This document shows, piece by piece, positions 26,901 to 34,765 of a stretch of DNA of 64,000 nucleotides (position 1 is the first letter of the stretch; every line of letters starts with the position of its first letter). The notes below the pieces were generated by a model. It did no database searches. It saw only the letters and a program-made list of their open reading frames with translations, and was not told the origin of the DNA. A program made the translations under genes and the position numbers. Location: positions 248,001 to 312,000 of the forward strand of contig NZ_MQMF01000001.1 in NCBI RefSeq assembly GCF_001999465.1. The letters run 5' to 3'. This DNA comes from Fictibacillus arsenicus. Lineage in GTDB: Bacteria > Bacillota > Bacilli > Bacillales > Fictibacillaceae.

Positions 26901-27306
26901 GACCTGACGATAAAGCGATCAGACCTCTTGAATGAGTTGAAAGTTCTTCATGAGAAATGGGAGTAATCTCTCCACCCTGCTTGGTTTGCATCAGTGTTGA
27001 AAGCTTTAATAAATTTTGATATCCTTCATTGTTTTGTGCATATAAAAGGATTTTACTCCATTGTTTTGTATGTGAATCACTTTCTGAATCTGATTCTATA
27101 ATTTCCGCCTCTATACCTAAAATGGGCTTTATACCCGCTTTCTTGCACGCCGAATAAAATTTCAATGCTCCATACATATTGGCTTTATCTGTTAATGCCA
27201 ATGCAGAAAAGCCTGATTCGGCTGCTCGTTCTACAAGAGCGTCAATGCGGCAAGAGCTTTCGAGAAGAGAATACTCGCTATGTATATGCAGAGGAACAAA
27301 TCCCAT
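23923..27306 (-). CDS. dnaE: DNA polymerase III alpha subunit DnaE
   Basis: The DnaE-type replicative polymerase that in Bacillus extends lagging-strand primers before PolC. The N-terminal PHP domain begins PLHIHSEYSLLESSCRID. The polymerase core has TGPGRGSAAGSLVAYVLEI and the catalytic acids in MPDIDIDFPDNRRDEV. The helix-hairpin-helix region and OB fold (SVRLGVLIDKVSVIKTKKGE) follow. It has 1127 residues against 1115 in B. subtilis. AAAGGAAGTGA precedes the ATG. It is divergent from ytrH, with ytsJ downstream. Confidence 0.96.
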   Translation of the reverse strand: MGFVPLHIHSEYSLLESSCRIDALVERAAESGFSALALTDKANMYGALKFYSACKKAGIKPILGIEAEIIESDSESDSHTKQWSKILLYAQNNEGYQNLLKLSTLMQTKQGGEITPISHEELSTHSRGLIALSSGPEGEIQQYLAAERRETNMLERCIRFYQDTFSNRFYLGLEDHGTGFEKTLNLQLQSLAREFNLPLLCAHETYYLHEEDAKAHDVLVCIKNGEKINNPERYKLPTGEYYFKSHNEMERLFSHSSEVLEETQRLADMCSLELTLGEIALPKYPVPGDRDSFEYLRELCLKGVKNRFDTVTREIENRLQYELNIIKSMNFEDYFLIVWDFMKYAHDVKMITGPGRGSAAGSLVAYVLEITNVDPIHHSLIFERFLNPERITMPDIDIDFPDNRRDEVLRYVAEKYGTDYVAQIITFGTLAARAAVRDAGRVMDLPPGLIDQTAKNIPSRPGISLEDALKESHGLQQTFQSDQSVKKLIEIAMKLEGLPRHASTHAAGVVLSRNPLVQTVPLQTGHDGIPLTQYSMEWLEAAGLLKMDFLGLRNLSLIENILLSIEEIEQIKINLNEIPFTDRKTFELLSQGDTTGVFQLESDGMRKVLQQLKPTEFEDIVAVNALYRPGPMKNIPDYIAGKNGLKSVEYMHPDLEPILKNTYGVIVYQEQIMQIATKAAGFTLGEADLLRRAVGKKKREILMKEREHFVAGCLKQGYDEKSADALYDLIVRFADYGFPRSHAVAYSVIAYQLAFLKANYPIHFMAALLSSVIGNHDKVSQYIKESTQKGVKILPPSIRKSTAIFIPEDLGIRFGLLAIKNVGINAIHTLMHENKKEPFQDLFDICARCPQKIVNKRTLESLIFAGTLDDLGEDRAVLLASLETAIEYGEEFQEISRKNQMYLFDDDINLPKPSYVQVQSFQDSEKLKFEKESLGFFFSSHPLERFRTVLKSWAATDIAGIKGKNPSVRLGVLIDKVSVIKTKKGELMAFLSISDESGEIEAVVFPKVYESYHGLLQKGEQLFLEGSVEQRNDALQVLINKCKPLNELKSKEQAAVFIKIDKQHHSSEYLNAIKQILDQSKGSIPVVLIYEETKQKVQISQKINANEELLMELQSVAGEGNVVFKRN

Positions 27307-27468
27307 ATTTTCACTTCCTTTTTTGCACCTATTTCCAACTCCATTATAGTACAGAAGTTAGAGTGTGTTAATGAAACACGCTATGTGATGTCTGTTAAAC
27401 TCTTTATCTGTAAAACGAGCATACTCTTCATTTATTGTCCATACATTGGATAAGAGAGGAGGGTTCTC

Positions 27469-27801
27469 ATGATACGCGATTTTTTTGCAAATATTATTCT
27501 CGATTTTGCTATTGCATTTGGTGTGCTTTTAGGAGGAGCGCTGATAGGCGGACTAGCAGCATTTCTTGTTGGAAAAGCCCCTATTCTCGAAATGATTGAA
27601 CTGGCTAAGAAGCTTAAAATCTGGGCGATTGTTGCAGCAATCGGAGGTACATTTGATACCATATCAAACTTTGAAAGAAGTTTTGAAAATGGAGCAACTT
27701 TTGAGATTTTTAAACAGCTCACATATATTTTTGTTGCAATCGCTGGTGCCAATACTGCAATTATATTAATTCAGTGGCTTAGCCAGGAGCAAATAGACTA
27801 A
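27469..27801 (+). CDS. ytrH: Sporulation membrane protein YtrH
   Basis: A 110-residue protein with three hydrophobic segments (about residues 8-35, 45-62 and 80-105) matching the YtrH family. In B. subtilis ytrH-ytrI form a mother-cell (sigma-E) operon needed for efficient sporulation; the molecular role is unknown. It is divergent from dnaE as in B. subtilis. GAGAGGAGGG precedes the ATG. The sequence CATACTCT at about 27421-27428 could be part of a sigma-E -10, but I could not pair it with a convincing -35. Its last base overlaps the ytrI start. Confidence 0.88.
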   Translation: MIRDFFANIILDFAIAFGVLLGGALIGGLAAFLVGKAPILEMIELAKKLKIWAIVAAIGGTFDTISNFERSFENGATFEIFKQLTYIFVAIAGANTAIILIQWLSQEQID

Positions 27802-28310
27802 TGAGGATTCCACCGCTTTATCACCGAAAAGGCTATCAGCGCTTTTTTGCAGGTGTGGCCATCGGCTTTATCATCGGCTGGGCATTTTTCCTCGTTCAGG
27901 GCGGATTGGCTCATGAACGTCTTATCCATAAATTAAAAGAGCAAGAGTTAAAAATAGATGATTATAAGAAGAAAAATGAAATTTTAACTTCAGATGATGA
28001 AAAGGCAAACGAGGAACTGGCAAAGAAATTCAAACTGCATGAAATTAATGTCCGCTTTTCAAGCACATCATCTGATAAAATATCAAATCTTACAAAATTG
28101 CATTTAACAAAAGCCGTTGAAGATGATCTGGAACATTTAATTGGCGAAGACACTGAGACAATCGCCAAAAGTCACGTTTTACTCGAACAAGCTATCGAAA
28201 ATAAACCATTTCAGCTCGATGATGAACAAAAATATGAAGTTAAGATCGACCATTTATTTCTCTACGCAGGAAACCTTCGAATTTTTATATCTGCGCATGC
28301 AGTTGAATGA
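27801..28310 (+). CDS. ytrI: Sporulation membrane protein YtrI
   Basis: A 169-residue bitopic protein: a short basic N-terminus (YHRKGYQRF), one membrane helix (about residues 15-36), a coiled-coil stretch (about 40-75) and a soluble domain. It is the partner of YtrH in the sigma-E-dependent sporulation operon of B. subtilis. The start overlaps the ytrH stop by one base (TAATG), implying coupled translation. Function beyond sporulation efficiency is not known. Confidence 0.85.
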   Translation: MRIPPLYHRKGYQRFFAGVAIGFIIGWAFFLVQGGLAHERLIHKLKEQELKIDDYKKKNEILTSDDEKANEELAKKFKLHEINVRFSSTSSDKISNLTKLHLTKAVEDDLEHLIGEDTETIAKSHVLLEQAIENKPFQLDDEQKYEVKIDHLFLYAGNLRIFISAHAVE

Positions 28311-28430
28311 ATATGCATAAATTATGGTCTAAATATTACATTTTTATGAATCTTTAGGCAGCGAAATAGCATTCACCCCATTTTTTGTATACAATATTAT
28401 TAAAAGAGTGAATAATGGGGGGAAACTACA

Positions 28431-28613
28431 ATGATTATTAATCGAAAAGAACTTGCACGTGAAAAGGTTAAAGAATTGCAGAATGGTTTCTCTGCTTTCG
28501 CAGAAACGAAAGAAGTAGCAGAATTAATTAAAAGAGAGCTTGCTAAGTTAAACTTGAAAGTTCATGAAGATGTAACTGATCTTGGCTCTTGGTTTATCCC
28601 AGAAAAAAATTAA
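28431..28613 (+). CDS. Small conserved protein of unknown function (60 aa)
   Basis: A 60-residue acidic/basic helical protein starting MIINRKELAREKVKELQNGF, with the end GSWFIPEKN. GGGGGGAAAC precedes the ATG, and a strong bidirectional terminator follows, so it is a real gene. No signal or membrane segment is visible. A gene of similar size lies at this place in related bacilli, as far as I recall. It converges on nrnA. I do not know its function. Confidence 0.7.
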   Translation: MIINRKELAREKVKELQNGFSAFAETKEVAELIKRELAKLNLKVHEDVTDLGSWFIPEKN

Positions 28614-28650
28614 TGAAAGTAAGACTTGATAGCAAGTCTTCAAAAGTGTA

Positions 28651-28677
28651 AAAAGGCCCTCCGATGAGGCCTTTTTT
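28651..28677. terminator. Bidirectional terminator between the 60-aa gene and nrnA
   Basis: AAAAAGGCC...GGCCTTTTTT, with an A-run on one side and a T-run on the other, between convergent genes. Confidence 0.9.
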
Positions 28678-29623
28678 ATTTGGTTTTATATTCTATACAA
28701 GCTTTCCTTAATTCTGAAAGCACAGACTGAGTTTCCTCTTTTGTATATATAGTTGCACCTGATGCTCTTGGGTGTCCTCCTCCATTAAACTTAGCTGCAA
28801 TCTTATTTACAACCGGCCCTTTCGAACGAAGTCTGACTCTGATTTGATCAGGTTCATCCACAAAGAAAACCCATGCTAACAGACCTTCTACATGCGAGAA
28901 TGAATTGACCAAAAGAGAAGCCTCACTGGCACTTGCATCATAATTCTTTAATGTTTCTTCTGTGAGATGAATAAAACCGACACATTCATCTACTATTGAA
29001 AAATGCTGAAGAACATAACCATTTAATCTTACCAGCTTCTCTGAAATTTTATAAAGGTTCTCATGAATCTCAGAAGGTGCAAAACCTGTTTCAATCAGCA
29101 TAGCTGCATATCTATGTGTCTTTTCTGTTGTATTCGAAAACAAGAACCGCCCTGTATCACCAATAATGCCAGCATATAAAAGTTTTGCAGCATTACTGTT
29201 CAGCTTTAAGCCTTTATCAGCTCCATAGAGATAAAAATCCATAATCATTTCACTTGTTGAGCTTGCCGCAGTATCTACCCAAACTAAATCACCATACGGA
29301 TCTTCATTAGGATGATGATCAATCTTTATAACCGTTTCACCTAAAGTGTAACGCGTATCACTGACTCTTGGCGAATTCGCCGTATCGCATATTATAACTA
29401 AAGATCCTCTGTACATGTCGTCTTCGACAGTATCCATTTTATTTAAGAATATAAGGCTATCTTCCTCTTCCCCTACAGCGTAAACTTCCTTCTCAGGGAA
29501 GCTTGCCTTTATTATGGCCGCAAGACCACCTTGTGAACCAAGCGCATCGGGATCTGGTCTTACATGTCTGTGAATAATAATTCGTTCATATTGTTTAATT
29601 TTATTTAAAATTTCCTCTTTCAT
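28676..29623 (-). CDS. nrnA: NanorNase / pAp phosphatase NrnA (YtqI)
   Basis: A DHH/DHHA1 phosphoesterase that degrades nanoRNA and dephosphorylates 3'-phosphoadenosine 5'-phosphate. The motifs IIHRHVRPDPDALGSQ, VIICDTAN, KIDHHPNEDPYGD and DTAASSTSEM coordinate Mn in the N-terminal domain. The C-terminal DHHA1 domain ends with the substrate-binding GGGHPRASGA. It has 315 residues against 313 in B. subtilis. AAAAGGAG precedes the ATG. It is in the usual Bacillus position near ytrI and ytpI. Confidence 0.94.
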   Translation of the reverse strand: MKEEILNKIKQYERIIIHRHVRPDPDALGSQGGLAAIIKASFPEKEVYAVGEEEDSLIFLNKMDTVEDDMYRGSLVIICDTANSPRVSDTRYTLGETVIKIDHHPNEDPYGDLVWVDTAASSTSEMIMDFYLYGADKGLKLNSNAAKLLYAGIIGDTGRFLFSNTTEKTHRYAAMLIETGFAPSEIHENLYKISEKLVRLNGYVLQHFSIVDECVGFIHLTEETLKNYDASASEASLLVNSFSHVEGLLAWVFFVDEPDQIRVRLRSKGPVVNKIAAKFNGGGHPRASGATIYTKEETQSVLSELRKACIEYKTK

Positions 29624-29708
29624 AATGAACTCCTTTTACACCTAGTTGTGGCAATTCTTGTTTTAAACGTTTACAATATAGTGGAGTAAATACTTGGGGG
29701 AATTTTCT

Positions 29709-30008
29709 ATGCCGATTTTTATTATCCTTATTATACTTTCTTTTGCTCTATATGTGTTTTATAAAGTTCGTGAAGTACGTGCAAAAGAGCCTTTTTATAA
29801 ACAATGGACTGGGACAAAAGCAAAGATGGCGCTTGGGGCATTTTTAGCTTCCTTTGGTTTAAACGAATTAACAGCTGTAGAAGGCCGTGTCCAGCTTTGG
29901 ATTGCTCTTATTTTCCTCGCATACGGAATGGTTCTTTTACTCATGAACTGGAAAATGTACAAGCATTTTTTAGCTCTTGCTCGTCAAGAAGCAAAAGAAA
30001 CGAACTGA
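29709..30008 (+). CDS. ytpI: YtpI-like membrane protein
   Basis: A 99-residue protein with three hydrophobic segments (about residues 1-17, 40-55 and 63-82), matching the YtpI family of unknown function; B. subtilis YtpI is 100 residues and lies between ytqI and ytoI. The ATG at 29709 has GGGGGAA 8 bases upstream; a TTG further up would put the ribosome binding site inside the gene. It is divergent from nrnA. A terminator follows at 30019. Confidence 0.82.
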   Translation: MPIFIILIILSFALYVFYKVREVRAKEPFYKQWTGTKAKMALGAFLASFGLNELTAVEGRVQLWIALIFLAYGMVLLLMNWKMYKHFLALARQEAKETN

Positions 30009-30018
30009 AGATAGTATG

Positions 30019-30046
30019 AAAAAGTCCCTCCGAAAGGGACTTTTTT
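30019..30046 (+). terminator. Terminator after ytpI
   Basis: AAAAGTCCCT-CCG-AAGGGACTTTT followed by a T-run on the plus strand. Confidence 0.9.
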
Positions 30047-30049
30047 CTT

Positions 30050-30240
30050 TGGCTGTTTTCGTTAGCTTAGTTGCTCGTGGAAGTGGTTGATCTCCGTTTC
30101 AGATGCTCGCTTTCCGGGGGGCGTGCGGTGAGCCACCTCGACGCTTTGTGTCCTTAGGTGTCTCACCTGTCACACTGATCCCCCAGGAGTCTCACATCTT
30201 ACACTCCAATCAACTTGTCAGTGATGTCTTTTAAGCAACA
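30050..30240 (-). repeat. Interspersed MITE-like element, copy 5 (short type, inverted)
   Basis: Starts with GGCTGTTTTCGTTAGC and runs through GATGCTCGCTTTCCGGGGGG, TGCGGTGAGCCACCTCG, GTGTCTCACCTGTC, AGGAGTCTCACATC and CACTCCAATCAACTTG. It is head-to-head with copy 6 in the 544-base ytpI-ytoI gap, where no gene is seen. Confidence 0.85.
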
Positions 30241-30243
30241 ATT

Positions 30244-30462
30244 TATAAAAACGCTCTTTTCTAAAAGATTGTTGTTGCTGAGAAATTTGGCATAAATTCC
30301 TTCAATGAAAGTTAGTTGGAGTGGAGGGGCGAGACTCCTGCAGGATGAGTGGGACAGGTGAGACCATTCAATGTCGCAAGGCACCGCACACCCTGCGGAA
30401 AGCGAGCCCTGTAACGGAAATTAACCTCTTACAAAAGCAACAAAGTATACGAAAACAGCCTT
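30244..30462 (+). repeat. Interspersed MITE-like element, copy 6 (short type)
   Basis: Left end CGCTCTTTTCTAAAAGATTG, core GAGGGGCGAGACTCCTGCAG, GAGTGGGACAGGTGAGACC, CACCGCACACCCTGCGGAAA, right end AAAGCAACAAAG and ACGAAAACAGCC. The outer ends of copies 5 and 6 form a perfect 11-base inverted repeat, GGCTGTTTTCG / CGAAAACAGCC. Confidence 0.85.
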
Positions 30463-30552
30463 TTAAAAAGATCGCTTGGTTATTTGTTTTGTTGAGACCC
30501 TTTACAGAGAAGGGAGCATAATGTGTAAGATTTCCTAGAACGCCATTCAACA

Positions 30553-31869
30553 CTAAGAACGGTGATCGATTAATTGGGCCATCATCATAGCTTTCCCTGC
30601 TATCTTACCATCATGATAGATCTCAACATCTACTTTTCCAAATTTTCTGCTCACTTCCAGCACTCTTGGAACAAATTGTATTTCACTGTCTATTTGAACA
30701 GGCTTAATATAATAGAAGGTTACGTTCTCAACGACTACATCACCTTTTTTGATTCTTCTTAAAGCCTTGCGAGCTGTTTCGGTAACAAGAGTCATTAACA
30801 CTCCGTAGGAAACAGTTCCTAAATGATTCGTCATTTGCGGGGTGATTTTACAAGTGAAGTTAACTTCATTCTCATACTTATGTTCTTTTAATTCTGTTGT
30901 GATTAAATCATCGAAAGTCGCACCAACTTGAGGCTGTTTTTGCATCATCTGCATCGCTTTTAACACATCTTGCCGGGTTAAAATACCGATCAGTTTATGT
31001 GAAGAACCTGTAACCGGAAGCAACTCAATGCCTTCCCATATCATCATGTGTGCGCATGCTGCAACAGATGTTTTTTCCGTTACTGTTAATGGTGATCGTG
31101 TCATCACTTTTTCAATATTCGTGTCCTCGGGCACACCAATAATATCTTTCGAGGTTACTACACCGGTTACACGATTCGATTGATCCACTACAGGATAACG
31201 GCTATGCATGGTTTCACGGTTTAGTTCATGCCAGCGCTCGACCTTATCTTGCTGAAAAAGATAGTGTGTTTCATCAATTGGAATTAGAATATCTGAAGCT
31301 AATACGATATCCTTTTTAATTAGCCGGTCATGAATCGCCTTATTGATCATGGTTGCAACAGTAAACGTATCATAGCTCGTAGAGATAACCGGAAGTTCCA
31401 ATTCATCAGCAAGTCTTTTCACTTCTTCTTCCGTGTCAAATCCACCGGTGATCAAAATTGCGCTTCCAGCCTTTAATCCTAACTCATGAGCATTAACACG
31501 GTTTCCGACAATCAATAAACTTCCAGCATCAACATAACGCATCATCGCTTCAAGTTTCATTGCACCAATTACAAATTTGTGCAATGTTTTATGAAGTCCA
31601 GCTCTGCCTCCAAGTACTTGTCCTTCAACAATGTTAACAACCTCGGCAAATGTTAATTTTTCAATATTGCTCTTCGCTTGCCTTTCAATACGAATGGTAC
31701 CTACACGTTCAATCGTACTGACTATCCCCTGATTTTCTGCTTCTTTAATCGCTCGATAAGCCGTTCCTTCACTCACTGTTAAATCTTTTGCAATTTGCCG
31801 AACGGAGATTTTCGACCCAACATCAAGCTCTATAATATGCTGCAATATTTGTTCATGCTTTGTTAGCAT
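30553..31869 (-). CDS. ytoI: YtoI-type regulator: HTH, DRTGG, CBS pair and hot-dog domain
   Basis: A 438-residue four-part protein (B. subtilis YtoI has 439). Residues of about 1-60 form a winged helix (KISVRQIAKDLTVSEGTAYR). Residues of about 70-180 are a DRTGG domain, 195-310 a tandem CBS pair (RYPVVDQSNRVTGVVTSKDI; LPVTGSSHKLIGILTRQDV), and 315-438 a thioesterase-like hot-dog fold. CBS pairs bind adenine nucleotides, so it may sense energy charge or an acyl-CoA-like ligand. Its targets are unknown. I use the ATG at 31869 rather than the GTG three codons earlier. Repeat copies 5-6 lie downstream. Confidence 0.88.
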   Translation of the reverse strand: MLTKHEQILQHIIELDVGSKISVRQIAKDLTVSEGTAYRAIKEAENQGIVSTIERVGTIRIERQAKSNIEKLTFAEVVNIVEGQVLGGRAGLHKTLHKFVIGAMKLEAMMRYVDAGSLLIVGNRVNAHELGLKAGSAILITGGFDTEEEVKRLADELELPVISTSYDTFTVATMINKAIHDRLIKKDIVLASDILIPIDETHYLFQQDKVERWHELNRETMHSRYPVVDQSNRVTGVVTSKDIIGVPEDTNIEKVMTRSPLTVTEKTSVAACAHMMIWEGIELLPVTGSSHKLIGILTRQDVLKAMQMMQKQPQVGATFDDLITTELKEHKYENEVNFTCKITPQMTNHLGTVSYGVLMTLVTETARKALRRIKKGDVVVENVTFYYIKPVQIDSEIQFVPRVLEVSRKFGKVDVEIYHDGKIAGKAMMMAQLIDHRS

Positions 31870-31951
31870 TACATTCACCGTTCCTTTTACCTGTATCTAT
31901 CTGTTTCAGTTATTCGACTAATACAGATTATACAGGCAATGGAACAGAAAC

Positions 31952-32194
31952 TCAACTTTCCATATGCACCCTTTTTCGTGACTTTTGATTAACGACGAAA
32001 GCCTGTCTTCTAACTGTTCTTTTTCTAGCTTCACTGTTATTAAACAGTAAACTTAGCACCAGCATTCCGGCAAATCCTGTCCAGACAATTGAAAAAAAGG
32101 TTTGCAGCGTAAGTCCTTCAAATGATAATGCAGGTAATCCCACGTAGACTAAAACGACGAGCATAAGTAACTTTGCGATTTTTTCCTGATTCAT
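31952..32194 (-). CDS. Small membrane protein of unknown function (80 aa)
   Basis: Starts MNQEKIAKLLMLVVLVYVG and has two hydrophobic segments (about residues 7-23 and 27-50) and a very basic tail (RKRTVRRQAFVVNQKSRKR). The ATG at 32194 has GGGAGG 7-8 bases upstream. It follows ytkL in the same direction, 54 bases after the ytkL stop, so the two may be co-transcribed. No family is recognised. Confidence 0.65.
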   Translation of the reverse strand: MNQEKIAKLLMLVVLVYVGLPALSFEGLTLQTFFSIVWTGFAGMLVLSLLFNNSEARKRTVRRQAFVVNQKSRKRVHMES

Positions 32195-32248
32195 AAAACA
32201 ACCTCCCTTACTATCATTCGTATGCATAGAAAGGGAGGTTAGAATCAT

Positions 32249-32929
32249 TTATATATTTAAGCTTTCACCGCTCTGCATTACTCTTCCACCAGATCCTAAC
32301 TTGGATACAAAAGAGCTTTCTGGATCTTGTTCGATAGGCGGGAAGGTATTGTAATGAATAGGAACGGTCACTGGAGCTCCGACCCATTTTGCTGCGATTA
32401 ATGCATCTTCTGGTCCCATCGTAAAATTATCACCAATAGGCAGAAAAACTGCATCAGGTTTCTCCAATTCACCAATCATTTTCATATCGGAAAAGAGTGC
32501 CGTGTCCCCTGCATGATAAAGAGTTTTATTGTCATAGGAGAATAAAATTCCTGCAGGCATACCTGTGTAGACTACGGTTCCGTTCTCTTCCTCATAACTG
32601 GATCCATGAAACGCCTGAGTGAATTTCACTTTACCCCATGAAAATTTACGGCTGCCCCCAATATGCATGGGATGTGTTTCAACACCTTTTGAAGCAATAT
32701 AGTTCGCAAGTTCAAACGGTGCAACAACAAGGCAGTTATTCTTCTTGGCAATTTCTACAGTGTCGCCAACATGATCATTATGACCATGCGTTAAAAGGAT
32801 TACATCTGCTTTTACATCTTCAACGCTGATTTTACATTGACCATTTCCGTTAATAAAAGGGTCGATCCAAACCGAGTGCTCACCTGCTTGAATTTCAAGT
32901 ACAGAATGTCCATGATACGTCACTTTCAT
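32249..32929 (-). CDS. ytkL: Metallo-beta-lactamase fold hydrolase YtkL (UPF0173)
   Basis: A 226-residue metal-dependent hydrolase of the UPF0173 family. The metal motif [10 protein letters not shown] and the downstream GDTALFSDM and [10 protein letters not shown] supply the ligands of the fold. Substrate is unknown. B. subtilis YtkL has 227 residues. The ATG at 32929 has GGAGGGAG upstream; a longer frame to 32950 would place that site inside the gene. Confidence 0.88.
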   Translation of the reverse strand: MKVTYHGHSVLEIQAGEHSVWIDPFINGNGQCKISVEDVKADVILLTHGHNDHVGDTVEIAKKNNCLVVAPFELANYIASKGVETHPMHIGGSRKFSWGKVKFTQAFHGSSYEEENGTVVYTGMPAGILFSYDNKTLYHAGDTALFSDMKMIGELEKPDAVFLPIGDNFTMGPEDALIAAKWVGAPVTVPIHYNTFPPIEQDPESSFVSKLGSGGRVMQSGESLNI

Positions 32930-33006
32930 TATTAATACTCCCTCCTTCAAATAATAGGATTCGTGATTTCATCCTACTTTCCTTTTCATACCCTATTATA
33001 GGACAT

Positions 33007-33056
33007 AAAAAAAGTCCGATTCCAGCCTGAAGGAATAAATGGCTGAACACGGACTT
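33007..33056 (-). terminator. Terminator after ald
   Basis: AAGTCCG...CGGACTT with an inner AGCC/GGCT pairing, followed by TTTTTTTATG on the minus strand. Confidence 0.85.
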
Positions 33057-33069
33057 ATTTTCATTACAG

Positions 33070-34194
33070 CTATTGTTTTTGAGCCAGAATTGAACCTGCG
33101 TCTTTGTAGTCTAACTGGTGAGCTTCTGCAACCGCTTTATAGGTTACCAAACCATCGAGTGTATTTATACCTTTTAGTAATGCTTCATTATCCAGACACG
33201 CTCTAACATACCCTTTGTTCGCAATCTGCAGGGCATATGGAACGGTTACGTTAGTCAATCCAATTGTGGATGTGCGTGGAACAGCTCCAGGCATATTCGC
33301 CACTGCATAATGCAGCACACCATGTTTTTCATAAGTAGGGTTATCATGAGTAGTAATCCGATCGACTGTTTCAAAAATTCCACCTTGGTCAATAGCTACA
33401 TCAACGATAACTGACCCAGGCTGCATTCCCTTAATCATTTCTTCTGTTACCAGTTTAGGTGCCCTTGCCCCAGGAATCAGAACTGCACCAATTACTAAAG
33501 CCGATTCTTGAACAGCAAGTGCTATGTTTAGAGGATTTGAAATTAGAGTATTAATCTCGACACCAAAAATATCATCGAGCTGACGAAGACGTTCAGGATT
33601 TAAATCGATAATCGTAACATCAGCACCAAGGCCCATAGCAATTTTAGCTGCATTCGTTCCAACAACTCCACCGCCAATAACCGTCACCTTTCCGCGCCTT
33701 ACACCTGGGATGCCGCTTAGCAAAATCCCAAGCCCGCCTTTAGGCTTTTCTAAAAACTGTGCGCCAATTTGTGCGGCCATTCTTCCAGCAACTTCACTCA
33801 TCGGTGTCAATAAAGGCAGCGTTCCATTTGGAAGCTGAACAGTTTCATATGCAATTCCGATTACTTTATTTTCTGTTAACGCTTTTGTCAATTCAGGTTC
33901 AGGAGCCAGATGCAAATAAGTAAATAAAATAAGACCTTCACGAAAAAAGCAGTATTCTTCTGGCAACGGTTCTTTAACTTTCATAACCATTTCCATTGAC
34001 CACGCTTGAGTCGGAGTCTCAACAATTACTCCGCCCGCACCTTCATATTCTTCATCTGAAAAACCAGATCCAATGCCAGCTCCTCTTTGTATAAAAACTT
34101 CATGGCCAGAAGCCACCAGATTTAGTACACCAGCAGGAGTCATCGCTACCCTATTTTCATTATTTTTAATTTCAGTCGGTACACCAATCTTCAC
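33070..34194 (-). CDS. ald: Alanine dehydrogenase
   Basis: NAD-dependent conversion of L-alanine to pyruvate and ammonium, used for alanine catabolism and needed for normal sporulation in B. subtilis. The N-terminal [20 protein letters not shown] with the pyruvate-binding Arg and Lys, the central [20 protein letters not shown] nucleotide fold and the C-terminal [12 protein letters not shown] are family hallmarks. It has 374 residues, close to B. subtilis Ald (378). The start is a GTG at 34194 with GGGAGGGA upstream. The 343-base upstream gap holds a 20-bp-period array. Confidence 0.95.
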   Translation of the reverse strand: MKIGVPTEIKNNENRVAMTPAGVLNLVASGHEVFIQRGAGIGSGFSDEEYEGAGGVIVETPTQAWSMEMVMKVKEPLPEEYCFFREGLILFTYLHLAPEPELTKALTENKVIGIAYETVQLPNGTLPLLTPMSEVAGRMAAQIGAQFLEKPKGGLGILLSGIPGVRRGKVTVIGGGVVGTNAAKIAMGLGADVTIIDLNPERLRQLDDIFGVEINTLISNPLNIALAVQESALVIGAVLIPGARAPKLVTEEMIKGMQPGSVIVDVAIDQGGIFETVDRITTHDNPTYEKHGVLHYAVANMPGAVPRTSTIGLTNVTVPYALQIANKGYVRACLDNEALLKGINTLDGLVTYKAVAEAHQLDYKDAGSILAQKQ

Positions 34195-34398
34195 TGCATT
34201 CCCTCCCTGAAAGTTGTTGGAAATTTTTTCTTCATATCTATAGTTACCATACCACCAAAAAACTAAAATAAAAAGACGGATTTATTTCTATATGTAAGAC
34301 AGCTTTTAATGTTCCCGAATTGATATGGAAACATTCATTTAACATGATTGAAGGGAAAGAGCACCTTCGAAGTATCTCGAAAATTCGATATTTTTCAT

Positions 34399-34476
34399 TT
34401 AACGTGCGATTTTTAGGAATAACGTACGATTAATTAAATTAACGTGTGTTTTTCTTAAATAACGTGTGATTATGTT
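34399..34476. repeat. Degenerate tandem array, 20-bp period, AACGTRYG type
   Basis: Four units begin with AACGT at exactly 34401, 34421, 34441 and 34461: AACGTGCGAT, AACGTACGAT, AACGTGTGTT and AACGTGTGAT, each preceded by W-T-A or T-T-A and followed by AT-rich spacers. A weaker AACATGATTG lies at 34341, in phase (three periods upstream). Nothing else was recognised in the rest of the 34195-34538 gap except the terminator at 34502. Confidence 0.75.
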
Positions 34477-34501
34477 GTCAGCGATATAAAAGAAATAGAA
34501 A

Positions 34502-34530
34502 AAAGGATAACTCACGGCGAGTTATCCTTT
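34502..34530 (-). terminator. Terminator after the YozQ-like gene
   Basis: AAAGGATAACTC / GAGTTATCCTTT perfect 12-base stem with a five-base loop, followed by TTTTTTC on the minus strand. Confidence 0.9.
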
Positions 34531-34538
34531 CCTTATTG

Positions 34539-34700
34539 CTATTGAAGACTTTCCTCTTCATCTAACTTTGTGCGCTGCTGGCCTTGATCAACTTTATCAA
34601 CTACTCCGCTTTGGTAAGCTTCAGTAATCTGCTGATGAACGGTCATTTCGCCTTCTTGATCATATTCCAGCTGCTGATTCGGATGCTTCTTATTTTCCAT
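34539..34700 (-). CDS. YozQ-like small acidic protein (DUF4025)
   Basis: A 53-residue hydrophilic protein starting MENKKHPNQQLEYDQEGEM. The segment TVHQQITEAYQSGVVD resembles the DUF4025 / YozQ signature of small Bacillus proteins of unknown function. The ATG at 34700 has GGAGGAA 7 bases upstream; the longer frame to 34733 begins before this site. It lies 65 bases past argH in the same direction and ends at a strong terminator, so it may be read from argGH. Confidence 0.6.
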   Translation of the reverse strand: MENKKHPNQQLEYDQEGEMTVHQQITEAYQSGVVDKVDQGQQRTKLDEEESLQ

Positions 34701-34765
34701 TTCACTTCCTCCTTCGATATAAAAACGTATCATTAGTTTCTGTCTTCAGGAGAAAGTTATCTGGG

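Noticed and set aside
29663-29677. cre-like TTTTAAACGTTTACA upstream of ytpI
   Set aside because: The conserved G is missing and there is no reason for catabolite control of this gene.
34399-34476. Possible CRISPR array
   Set aside because: Units are degenerate, the period is only 20 bp, there are no distinct spacers, and no cas genes are near.
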